DNA from: Flavobacterium sp. DG2-3
GTDB taxonomy: Bacteria; Bacteroidota; Bacteroidia; Flavobacteriales; Flavobacteriaceae
NCBI RefSeq assembly: GCF_030730925.1
Contig: NZ_JAVAMB010000008.1
Coordinates: 124,001-188,000, forward strand
DNA: 64,000 nucleotides
Direction of reading: 5' to 3'
Position numbers and translations under genes: made by a program. Shown piece by piece: positions 1-11,300 of this stretch. How positions within the stretch are numbered: the first letter of the stretch is position 1; the number at the start of each line of letters is the position of its first letter. Below the pieces are notes generated by a model. The model ran no database searches and was not told the origin of the DNA. It worked only from the letters and a program-made list of their open reading frames with translations.

Positions 1-66
1 TCTGTAGCTGTAAAAAGAGCTCGTCACTTAGCTTTAATGCCATACGTGGCCGATTTATTAAAATAG
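1..66 (+). CDS. rpsR: 30S ribosomal protein S18, C-terminal fragment
   Basis: The window opens inside an ORF whose last 21 residues include KRARHLALMPYV and end at TAG 64-66. This is the conserved C-terminus of small-subunit protein S18, which binds 16S rRNA beside S6 on the platform. The 5' end lies outside the window. rplI follows 70 bp downstream on the same strand, the usual rpsF-rpsR-rplI order, which supports the call despite the short length. Confidence 0.9.
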   Translation, partial: SVAVKRARHLALMPYVADLLK

Positions 67-136
67 TATATTAAAAAAATAGTTGTTGGTTTCCGGTTAA
101 ATGGAACCTAACTTCTGAAATATAAAGGACAACAAC

Positions 137-577
137 ATGGAAATTATTTTAAAACAAGACGTACAGAACTTAGGATTTAAAGATGATGTAGTATCTGTAA
201 AACCTGGTTACGGTCGTAACTTTTTAATTCCTCAAGGTTTTGCTACTTTAGCAACTCCTTCTGCTAAAAAAGTTTTAGCTGAAAACCTAAAACAAAGAGC
301 ACACAAAGAAGCTAAAGTTGTTGCTGATGCTAAAGCATTAGCTGAAACTTTAAAAGCTCTTGAAATTAAACTTACTGCAAAAGCTGGTGGAGAGAAACTT
401 TTTGGTTCTATCACTAACATCGATATCGCTGAAGCTTTAGAGAAATCTGGTAATGCTATCGATAGAAAATTCATCACTAGCGGTGTTGTAAAACGTACTG
501 GTAAATACAATGCTACAATTCGTTTACACAGAGATGTAATCGTTGACTTGCCATACGAAATTGTTGCTGAAAAGTAA
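137..577 (+). CDS. rplI: 50S ribosomal protein L9
   Basis: This 146-residue protein has the family's usual length. The N-terminal rRNA-binding domain begins MEIILKQDVQNLGFKDD and carries the L9 signature GYGRNFLIPQG near residue 25. A charged connecting helix (about 40-75) and a C-terminal domain follow. L9 binds 23S rRNA near the base of the L1 stalk and helps maintain reading frame. It follows rpsR in the same operon and is closed by a strong hairpin terminator 20 bp after its stop. The ATG start keeps the full N-terminal domain. Confidence 0.97.
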   Translation: MEIILKQDVQNLGFKDDVVSVKPGYGRNFLIPQGFATLATPSAKKVLAENLKQRAHKEAKVVADAKALAETLKALEIKLTAKAGGEKLFGSITNIDIAEALEKSGNAIDRKFITSGVVKRTGKYNATIRLHRDVIVDLPYEIVAEK

Positions 578-596
578 TAGTTTTAAAAACGATATA

Positions 597-628
597 AAAA
601 TCCCGATGCAAATCGGGATTTTTTTTTA
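597..628 (+). terminator. Rho-independent terminator after rplI
   Basis: A hairpin with the arms AATCCCGAT and ATCGGGATT and a short GCAA loop is followed by a run of eight or more T. It lies 20 bp after the rplI stop and ends the ribosomal protein operon. Confidence 0.85.
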
Positions 629-696
629 TAATGAAAATAATTAGTCTTTGGGTTAAAGCGTATGGCTTATAACTTAAAGCGTAAAGCATAAAAAAG

Positions 697-1170
697 ATGA
701 AATACGCAAGATTAACAAAAGAACAGTTTGACGAATTACATGCAGAATTTGCAAGTTTTTTGGCTACACAAGCAATAGATAGAAAAGAGTGGGAAGAACT
801 AAAGGTTAATAAACCGGAAGTTGCAGAACAGGAATTGGATGTTTTTTCAGATTTAATTTGGGAAGGCGTATTAACTAGAGCAGAGTATCTGGAGCATTTT
901 TCTAAAAATCATATATTTTTATTTCATTGTTTTGATACTTACATTCAGTCGATTGTTTTAAAATCGTTTTCTCCAGAAGTTGATTTTTTGACCAAAGATG
1001 GACTTCAGTGGCTTAGTGATAATATGTTCACAGAAAATATTGAAATGAAAGTAGGGAAGAAAGTATTTACTGATGAGCGAAATTCTTCAATTTTTGAATT
1101 GATTAAACAGGGCGCTTTTTTAAGTGATGGACAATTATTTAGTCAAATTAATCAAATTTTAGAATCTTAG
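697..1170 (+). CDS. DUF6495 family protein
   Basis: This 157-residue soluble protein has no signal peptide or membrane segment. It starts MKYARLTKEQFDELHAEF and resembles the Flavobacteriia-restricted DUF6495 family, whose function is unknown. It is acidic and rich in aromatic and helical segments, with a central stretch DVFSDLIWEGVLTRAEYLEH. It stands alone between two terminators, so it is probably monocistronic. The family name is from memory of the sequence style; the ORF itself is secure. Confidence 0.8.
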   Translation: MKYARLTKEQFDELHAEFASFLATQAIDRKEWEELKVNKPEVAEQELDVFSDLIWEGVLTRAEYLEHFSKNHIFLFHCFDTYIQSIVLKSFSPEVDFLTKDGLQWLSDNMFTENIEMKVGKKVFTDERNSSIFELIKQGAFLSDGQLFSQINQILES

Positions 1171-1193
1171 AATAAAATTATAATGTTTTAATG

Positions 1194-1231
1194 AAAGCGG
1201 GCAATTAGTTAAATAATTGCCCGCTTTTTTT
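1194..1231 (+). terminator. Rho-independent terminator
   Basis: Arms AAAGCGGGCAATTA (1194-1207) and TAATTGCCCGCTTT (1214-1227) pair perfectly over 14 bp and run into a T tract. This terminator closes the DUF6495 transcript. Confidence 0.9.
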
Positions 1232-2341
1232 GTTTTTAACTTTTGTTTAATCTTTATTGAAATTTTGACCACGTATTTCTACTTGTTTTTTAAAAATTCG
1301 CCAAACTTTTAAGATTTTAAATTTTATAGGAGAAAAATAAGTGCTTTTGGTCTATATTACGGATAATTTTGCAGACTATTTTATTTTAAATGTAAGATTA
1401 TACTTTATTTCAATCGATTTAACATATTTTGTTTAATATTTTGTTTAATTTAAAATTAGCAAGATAATTATGTTAAAAGTACCGTTTTTTCTGATGTTTT
1501 AGTGTACTGTTAATTTGCTAAATGAAGTTTTAAGAATAAATTATAAGAATTTTAGGCTTGTTTTATGTTTTTGTATTTCTTAATTTTAGATAACAAAAGT
1601 TAAACAAAGTTTTTCTTTTGGTTTTCAAAAACATATTGGTTAAGAAATATTCGCCATGTTGTTAAGATTGAAAATTGAAAAATTATACAATAACTTAATA
1701 AGTCTGCGTATGGAATTGACAATTACTTTCTTTATCAAAATTACTTTAATTGTACATTTTATTTTAGCTCTATTTTTTAACCTATTAGACTTCTTTTATC
1801 TGAACGATAATTTTAATCGTTTTAAGATATCTAATTTTATTTCAAAAGGTCCGCATTTTAGTTTGCTGTCTTATAGTTACCCCATTTGGCGAGTCGATTA
1901 TAAGGAGCAATAATTTTATGAATATAAATAGATTCAGAATCAGCCTTATCAGCATGATTATTTTAGGAAGACTAATCAACTTTCTTTAAAAAATGAATCA
2001 ACCTATATAAAAAGAATCCCCAGTTCTACTTTCAACTAAAAATTTTCATTTATGAAAATTAGACCTGCAGCAAATCACTCCTCTAGGAAAACTGATCACA
2101 ATCGTTTTTCCTCAAAAAAAGCGGAACTCATTTTATCTCTAGGAGATAAGATTTGTTCTCCGGTATGTTTCGGTATACCGAATTCAACATAATTTTTTTA
2201 AGAAAACAGAGTTTGCCAGCTTATTTATAAGTTGCTAGCTTATGTTTTAACTGTTTGATTTTTAATTGATTGTTTAATTGCGTAGGTGCTTGCACTTACT
2301 GCGAGAGGTGTTTTATTGTCCATTTTCTAATCTTCCAAATT
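1232..2341. other. 1.1 kb AT-rich non-coding region with a cluster of hairpins
   Basis: No convincing gene lies here. An 85-codon ORF at 1656-1913 has biased AT-driven composition and was rejected. A TAnnTTTG match (TAATTTTG, 1364-1371) could serve as a promoter for the adhesin, which would give a leader of nearly 1 kb. The last 300 bp hold several short perfect hairpins: AATTTTCA/TGAAAATT (2041-2060), TTATCTC/GAGATAA (2133-2149) and CGGTAT/ATACCG (2161-2180). An imperfect AGGAAAAC/GTTTTTCCT pair lies near 2085-2112. This suggests a structured untranslated region before the adhesin operon. Confidence 0.5.
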
Positions 2342-5300
2342 ATGAAAAAAAAATTTACTTTTTGTAATCTCAACCCTCAATTGAGATTATTAGGACTTTT
2401 AACTTTATTCCTGATATGCACTAATGCATTCTCTCAAACTATTTGTAGACCTGTGTCTCAGACAAATAGTACGGGAGGAGGGCTTGTGTGTTTAGGAGTA
2501 GGTGTTACTAGTCCTGCCAATGCTTACGATAGTGCTGGCTTATCCACTTATGCAACCTTGACAAATGGTATTGCAATTGCTGGATGTTTTGCAGAAGAAA
2601 CAATGACTTTAAATCAAACGGCTCGAGCCGGTGACCAAGTTGCAATATACTTTGGTACGGGCAACGGTTTACTTGATTTAACGTTATTGTCAAATGCTAC
2701 GGTTCAAGCTAAAAATTCTGGGGTCAATGTAGGTTCCAGCGTGGCTTTAAACAATCCGCTTTTGAATTTAAATTTGTTAAGCGGTAATACTGTAGCTGTT
2801 GCAAAATTTCCTATTACGGGTGATACCAACCAAATTCAAATTCAGGTTGGTGGTGGTCTGCTAAGTCTTTTGGCGACAGTTAGAATTTATGACATTAGGC
2901 TTGAGTTTGCTCAACCAACGGTATCTGGCGGTTTATCTCAAACAGTTTGTGCTGGAGTTCCAACAACTCTTACAGCAACACCAGCTGCAGGGACTTCGCT
3001 TGCGTGGTATAGTTCTGAATTTTCTACCACAGCTTTGGCGACAGGAAATACGTATACAACTCCTGCCTTAACAGCAAATACAACCTATTATATAGGAATA
3101 ACTAGAGCAGCAGGGTGCGAAGGAAATGTTCGTGTGCCTGTTGTTTTAAATGTTTCAAACCCTGTTGCACCTGCTTATAGTAATGTAGGGACTGTAGTTT
3201 GTTCTACTGGGCCAACGCAACAGACTACATTATCTTTAGTAAATCCTGTTCCTGGGACAACATATACTTGGTATAATGGCGCTAATACTGCGGTAGCAAC
3301 AGGAACTTCCTACTCTCCGACAGTAGCTTTAGGAACAACTCCTTTTTCTGTAGAGGCTTCTATCGGAAGCTGTATTAGTCCTACTAGAGCTCAAATTAAT
3401 GTTGTTTCTACAGCAGTTCCTGCTAATCCGACAGTTCTTACTCAAAGTGTAACAATTCAATCGGGTCAGAATGCAACTTTAAATGCGACTTCTGAAGCTG
3501 GCACACAATTAAACTGGTTCGAAGTTGCGACTGGCGGAACGGCCGTTGCAACAAATACGCCAACTTTTACTACACCAATATTAACAGCTACGAAAACCTA
3601 TTACGTTGAAGCACAAAGTGCAAACGGAAATTGTGTTAGTGCAGCAAGAGTGCCTGTTACGGTAACGGTTCAGCCAGCAGCTTTAGGCGGTTGTCTGGAA
3701 GCTAGCAGTCAGGTGACTACTCAAGTTGGTATTTGTTTGCTGTGTAGTGTTACAAATCCAAACAATTCTGTAGATGGTAATCCTGCTACAGCAGCAAGAC
3801 TTACTACTCCTGTTAATGTATTAGGTTCGGTACAACAAACTTTGCAATTTACTAATCCAGGAAAAGCTGGAGATATTGTTGAGGTTGATTTAGAATTGCC
3901 AGGAGGTTTGGCAGATGTACAATTATTAAGCGTAGTTAGTTTAGCTACCTATAATGGTACAACTTATAATAATGATAGAGTTGCGATTAATAATCCTCTT
4001 ATAACTTTACAGTTATTAAGCGGAACTAGATATAGAGCAACTGTTACAGCTGTAGCGAATTTTGACCGTGTTGAAGTTCGTTTAGGCGGTGTGGCAGGTC
4101 TTTTAACTAATTTAGATATTTATCAGGCAACTTATAGATATAAAATTCCAGATATTTCAGGGAATACAACTATTTGCAGCGGGGCAACAACAACATTAAC
4201 TGCTGCTCTTGCTGTGGGTGAAACAATTAATTGGTATAGTGCTGCTACAGGCGGTTCACCTTTAGCATCTACAGCTGCATTTACAACACCAGCTTTAACT
4301 GCACCAACTACTTATTATATAGAGGTGACGAGAAATGGATGTGTAAACAGTGTGCGATATCCGGTTGATATTTTAATTGATAACCCTGTTTTACCAACTA
4401 TTACAGCAGTTCCTACCAATATTTGTAGCGGACAGTCAACAACCTTAACAGTTGACGCTCCAGTTGCTGGTACTGATTATAATTGGTATGATGCGGCTAC
4501 AGGAGGAAATTTAGTATTTACAGGTAATTCTTTCACAACTCCTACATTAACTGTTAATACAAGTTATTTTGTAGAATCAGCTATAGGAAGCTGTGTAACG
4601 CCGACACGTCAAGCAGTAAATCTGATTGTAAATCCGATACCAGCTACTCCGACATTTACATCCTCTAATGTAATTATTCAGTCTGGTCAAAATGCTACTT
4701 TAACGGTTGCAAATCCAGTTGCTGGTGTACGATACAATTGGTATAGTGCTGCCACAGCAGGTACGCTTTTAGCAACGAATGTTACCTCATACACAACTCC
4801 AATATTATCAAGCAATCAAACTTATTATGTAGAAGCTTCTAATATAGGTACTGATTGCGCTAATACCACAAGAGGAGCGGTTTCGGTTACTGTAATAGCT
4901 AGTGCAAGTACATGTTTACAGGCTAATTCTCAGATACCATCGAATGATGGTGTGTTATGTATTTTATGTGCACCTATAAATCCAAATGGCGCTGTTGATG
5001 GAGATATTACTACTTTCTCTCAACTTAGTGTACCAGTTGGTGTGGGAGCTTATCTACAGCAACAACTGGTTTTTGCAAATCCAGGTTTGGCAGGAGATAT
5101 CATCGATGTTGATTTAGAAGTTCCAGGAGGGCTTTTAGATCTAGGCGCATTATCTAATGTTACTCTTGCAACTTATAATGGAGCGACTTATAATAATGAC
5201 AGAACAGCAATAAATGGTGGTTTGTTGAATATTCAGTTATTATCTGGAAATAAATTTAAAGCTAGTTTTACTGCGACAGCAGCGTTTGATCGTATAGAAG

Positions 5301-8300
5301 TACGATTAGGAGGCGTTGCTACTTTATTGAGCAATTTATATATTTATCAGGCAGCTTATAGATATCCAAATGCTACAATTACTGGAGCTGCAGCACCAAT
5401 CTGTGCAGGGCAAACAGCAACTTTGTCAGCTTCTTCAACTGGAGGAGAAACTTTTGCATGGTACGATTCTCCAACTGGGGGAGCCATTGCTAGTGTAGCT
5501 CCTACAGCTGCTTTAACAGCTACTACTACGTATTATTTAGAAGCAACTCGTGCAGGCTGTATAAACAGTTTACGTCAGGCAGTGACAGTAAATGTTTTAC
5601 CAATTCCAACTGCTGGAGACATTGCAATTACAAGCCCAGTAGAAGCTACTTGTGCGGGAACCGCTGTTTTAACTCCATCTTCTGCTATAGCGGGTATAAC
5701 ATTTAAATATTATGAAAATCCAAATAGAACAGGAGAAATTGTCGATGGAAGTGTAATTGGTGGCGTAACATTTGCAAAAGATGCTAATGGCGTACTTACT
5801 ATTTCAGGCTTAACTACTGGAACTTATAATTATTATATATCTGCTTTGAATGGAGGTACTTGTGAAAATGTAGCCGGAGATTTAAAACAAGTAACGGTTA
5901 ATTTTCCTTCAGTTACACCTTTAACAGTTATCACAACTCCATTACAAGCATGTGGAAGCGCTAATTTAATTAATGCAATCACTAATTTTGATTCATCAGG
6001 AGATACTACTTACACTTTTTATAATCCGTCAAATGCTGTAATTACAGCAGATGAGGCGGCTAATATTACGGTTAGTGGCGTTTATTCTATAGAAGCACAA
6101 AGTACAACAAGTACATGTCCTTCTGCAAGGGAGTCTGTAACGGTATCGATTAATGCATTGCCAACTTTAGATGTTATTAATCCACAGGAATCTGTAAATG
6201 TTGGAAGTAATGTTGTATTAGATGCTACTTCTACAGGAACTGTGACATGGTTTAATTCTCAAGGTGTTGCAATTGCAGGACCTCCATTTACGACTGGTCC
6301 CTTGAATATTCCAGGAGTTTATACTTATACAGCAGTTGCAACTATTGGAACTTGTACTACTACAGCAACTAAGATCATCAACGTGATAGATCTTACAAGC
6401 TGTCAAAATTTAACAGAAAGAGTTTATGCAACAGCTCAAACGGAAGGTTCTATAATTACTGGAGGTGTTTCAGACGACGCAAATGCAGTTGATGGAAATC
6501 CTCAGACATTCTCAACAATTAACACAGGTATCGGACTTTTAGGTGTTGGTACAACATGGCAGAATTTAACTTGGCCTACTGTTATCGCTAAAGGTACTCC
6601 AGTAACCGTTAAATTAGGTTCTGAGTATAGTTTATTGGCTGTTGGTCAGAATTTATCAGTAATTGGAACAAGAAATGGGGCTCTTATTGGATCACCACAG
6701 CCTGTGTCTGGTTCATTATTGAACTTAATTTCAGGTGATAACTCTTATGAGTTTACTTTTGTTCCTTCAGATGCTTCTGGACCACAAGATTATGATGGTA
6801 TTCGCGTTGTATCTTCTTCATTGGCAAGTGTAGGACAAAATGTAAAAGTATTTGATGCTCATTATAATCAAGCAGTTACAACAGTAACTTGTACGCCAGG
6901 AGATATTCAGGATATTTTTTATGGTGCAACAGATTTAGGCTTGCCAATTGGTGCAGTAACTGCAGCTGTAGGGGTAAGTGATGCTTGGAATGTTGCTGAT
7001 AATGATGTGACTACTTTTGCAACGATGTATAGCGGAGTAAGTGCTTTAGCATCTGCAGATTTAACAGTGCAATTTAAAACACCTTCTGTTCTTAGTGATA
7101 CATTAAGAATCGTAGTTTCTAAACCAGCGACTCTTTTAACAGTTAATCTACTTACAGGATTTTCAGTTCAGCGTTATTTAGGAAATGTGGCAGTTGGTGC
7201 TCCTATTGAAAATACAAGCCAATTGTTAAGTATAAAATTATTGCCAGGAAATTCTTTGGCAATGGTATTGGTATCTTCTCCAACAGAAATTTACGATAGA
7301 GTTAGAATTCGTTTAGGAGGTGTTGTTGGAGTATTAGATTTCTTAAGAGTTCATACGGTAGAAAGAACGGCTAATACAACAGTAATTGGAGCTGATCCTC
7401 AGAACAAAATTACGGTCTGTCCGGGTACCGATATTACACTCCAAATTCCTGAGATCGCTTGTTCAACTTATATTTGGTACGATGCGGAAACAGGAGGAAA
7501 TGCAGTTGCAACTGGACCTACTTTTACCGTGCCAGACAACTTAGCAGCAGGTATTTACAAATATTATGTACAGCCAGTACGTTATGGCTGCCAAAATTAT
7601 GCAAGAGGAGAAGTTACTGTCGAAGTACGAGCTTCTGCTCCAGTAAATGCTTTAGCAGATATTACTTTAAACGGAGGAACTGCAACTTCAGTTTGTTCAG
7701 CTTCTGGATCTGTAACTTTAGCAACAGGTTTAACTGGAACACCAGTTTTAACAAATCCTGTTTATCATTGGTATAGTTTTGATGGAACAACAGCTCAGTT
7801 AATTCCAAGCGAAACAACAAGTCAATTAATAGTAAACGGATTAGCTCCGGGAACTTATACATATTTTGTTGGAGTGAGTTCAGATGAGCTTTGTGAAACT
7901 GCAGCAGCAGACAGAAAGCAAATCACATTCACGATTTTACCTCCTTCAGCAGTAAACGATATTTTAGTAGATGATGTTACGGTTTGCGATGGTGTACCAG
8001 CATCATTAACTCCAACTGCGCCAACATTAACAACTCCAGTATTTACTTGGTATTTAGATGCTAATAAAACACAGCCAATTACAAACGGAGCTGTAATAGC
8101 AGGAGTTACTTATGCAATTGATGCAACTGGTATTTTAACCGCTACAGGTTTAACAAAAGCCGTAAGTCCGATAACGTATTATGTTGCTGTTTCAAGCACT
8201 AATACTTGCGAAAATTTAGCAGGAACATTACAAGATGCAGTAATTATTGTTAGCGATCCAAATACGCCAACTACCACAGATACGACTCAAGATTTCTGTT

Positions 8301-11300
8301 TATCTGCTGCACCAACAGTTGCTAACATTCAAGTAAACGAAAGCAATGTAGTTTGGTATGATGCTCCTACAGGAGGAAATATAATTGCTTCAACGACGCC
8401 ATTGGCTAACGGAATTTACTATGGATCTGCAACCGATGAAGTTACTAGCTGCGGAAGCTCAATAAGATTGGCGGTTACAGTAACAGTAAACGATCCAGGA
8501 ACTCCAACATTAGTAACAGCAGGAACACAAAACTTCTGTTTGGAAGATGCTCCTACATTAGCTAGCATTCAGACTACTCCAGCAGCTAATATTGTTTGGT
8601 ATACGGCTTCAACAGGCGGAACATTGATTCCATCAACAACAGCATTATCAACTGGACAATACTTTGCAGCGATTTCAGATCCGACTACAGGCTGCGAAAG
8701 CGCAACAAGACTGCCAGTAGATGTAATTGTAAATGATCCAATTACACCAACTACTACAGATACGACTCAGGATTTCTGTTTATCTGTTGCGCCTACAGTT
8801 GCTAATATTCAAGTAAATGAAAGCAATGTCGTTTGGTACGATGCGGCAACAGGAGGAAATGCATTTGCTTCAACTGAACCATTAGTAAGCAGAATTTACT
8901 ATGGAGCAGCCACAGATGCCGTTAATGGTTGTGAAAGTTCGGTAAGATTGGAAGTTACAGTAAATGTAAACGATCCAGGAACACCAACTTTAATAACAGC
9001 AGGCACACAGAATTTCTGTCAAGATGATCTTCCTACATTCGCTAGCATTCAGACTACTCCAGCAGTTAATATTGTATGGTATACGGCTGCAACAGGAGGA
9101 ACAGTGATTCCATCAACAACAGCTTTAACATCAGGCCAATATTTTGCAGCGATCTCAGATCCGGTAACAGGCTGTGAAAGTGCTACAAGACTGCCAGTTG
9201 ATGTAATTGTAAGTGATCCGGGAACTCCAACTTTAGTTACAGCAGGAACACAAAACTTCTGTACCGTTAATGCACCAACATTTGCAAGCATTCAGACAAA
9301 TGAAGCAAACATTGTATGGTATACAGCTTTAACAGGAGGAACAGCAATTCCATCTGCTACAGCACTTACAACAGGACAATATTTTGCAGCAATTTCAGAT
9401 CCGACGACAGGATGTGAAAGCAATACAAGATTAACAGTTGATGTTATTGTAAGTGATCCAGGAACTCCAACATTAGTGACGGCAGGAACGCAAAACTTCT
9501 GTTTGGAAGATGCGCCAACATTTGCAAGCATTCAAACAAATGAAGCAAACATTGTTTGGTATACAGCTTTAACAGGCGGAACAGCAATTCCATCTACTAC
9601 AGCACTTACTACAGGCCAATATTTTGCGGCAATTTCAGATACAGCTACTGGATGTGAAAGCGCTACAAGATTAACAGTTGATGTAATTGTAAATGATCCG
9701 GGAACACCAACTTTAGTAACAGCAGGAACACAAAACTTCTGTACGGTTAATGCTCCGACATTTGCAAGCATTCAGACAAATGAACCAAATATTATCTGGT
9801 ATACAGCTTTAACTGGCGGAACAGTGATTCCATCAACAACAGCTTTAACATCAGGCCAATATTTTGCAGCGATCTCAGATCCGGTAACAGGCTGTGAAAG
9901 TGCTACAAGACTGCCAGTCGATGTGATTGTAAATGATCCAGGAACACCAACTTTAGTAACAGCGGGGACACAAAACTTCTGTACAGTTAATGCGCCTACA
10001 TTTGCAAGTGTTCAGTTTAATGAAACTAATATTGTTTGGTACACAGCTTTAACAGGCGGAACTGCAATTCCATCTACTACAGCTTTAACTAGCGGTACAT
10101 ATTATGCAGCTATCAGTGATCCAGCAACTGGATGTGAAAGCGCAAATAGAGCAGAGGTAGTAATAAGCGTAACAGATCCTGCGACGCCAACAACAACTGC
10201 TGCAACACAGACTTTCTGTTCAGGAACAAATCCAACAGTTGCTAATATTCAAGTGAATGAAAGTAACGTGGTTTGGTACACAACTCAAACAGCAGGAACC
10301 GTGTTAGCTTCGACAGCTGCTTTAACAACGACAACTTATTATGGAGCGATCAAAGATCCAGCAACGGGTTGTGAAAGCAGTGTAAGATTACAAGTTGCGG
10401 TTACAGTAGGAAATACAATTAACCCAACTACTAATAATGCAACTCAAAGTTTCTGCTCTGCAAACGCACCAACATTTGCTAACATTCAAGTAAATGAAGG
10501 AAACGTAACCTGGTATACTGGTGCTACAGGCGGTACAGCAATTGCATCAACAACAGCATTAACTTCTGGAGTATATTTCGGAAATATAATTGATGCTGCA
10601 ACAGGCTGTGAAAGTTCAACTCGTTTGCAAGTAACAGTTACAGTAGTAGACCCAGCTGCGACACCAACTACAAATAATGCAACTCAGAATTTCTGTACCT
10701 TAAATTCACCAACAGTTGCTAATATTCAAGTAAACGAAGCAAATGTGGTTTGGTACACTACAGCTACAGGAGGAACAGCTCTAGCTTCAACAACAGCTCT
10801 TACAACAGGCACTTATTATGGTGCAGTTTCTAGTGCAGTTGGATGTGAGAATCCAGTGAGATTGGCTGTAGTTGTAAATGTAAATTCGCCAAGTGTTATT
10901 ACAACGACAAGAACTAACCAGACATTCTGTTTATCAGCTTTGCCAACATTGGCCAGCATTTTGGTAAACGAAGCAAATGTAGTTTGGTATGCGTCTGCAA
11001 CTGGCGGAACACCATTGGCAAATAATACTCCGCTTACTGCAACTACTTATTATGCTGCTGCTTTAGCAAATACTACAAATGGATGTGATAACGGACCGAG
11101 ATTAGGAATTACAATTTCATTCGAAAATGATGCTGCAGTTCAATTAGCAACTACAGATGATACTCCTTGTGTATTCAAGGGTGTAACCTATTCAATTGCA
11201 AATGGTAAATCTAATTATGTTTGGACAATCAGCGGAGGAACAATTGTTTCTGGTGGAGGAACAAGCGACGGTTCTGTAACCGTTTCTTGGTCAGACATTG

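Noticed and set aside
1656..1913. 85-codon ORF in the gap before the adhesin
   Set aside because: Biased Phe/Leu/Ile/Asn composition expected from AT-rich DNA, no recognisable motif, and no suitable start context.
2270..2341. N-terminal 24-residue extension of the adhesin
   Set aside because: Starts with TTG and adds a Cys-rich stretch before the real signal peptide; ATG 2342 gives a clean signal sequence.
9049..9771. Three consecutive antisense ORFs of ~80 codons
   Set aside because: They are mirror frames of the 240 bp adhesin repeats and have exactly the repeat period.
8281..11130. Regular repeats as a possible CRISPR array
   Set aside because: Units are ~240 bp, in frame and protein-coding; there are no short identical repeats with unique spacers.
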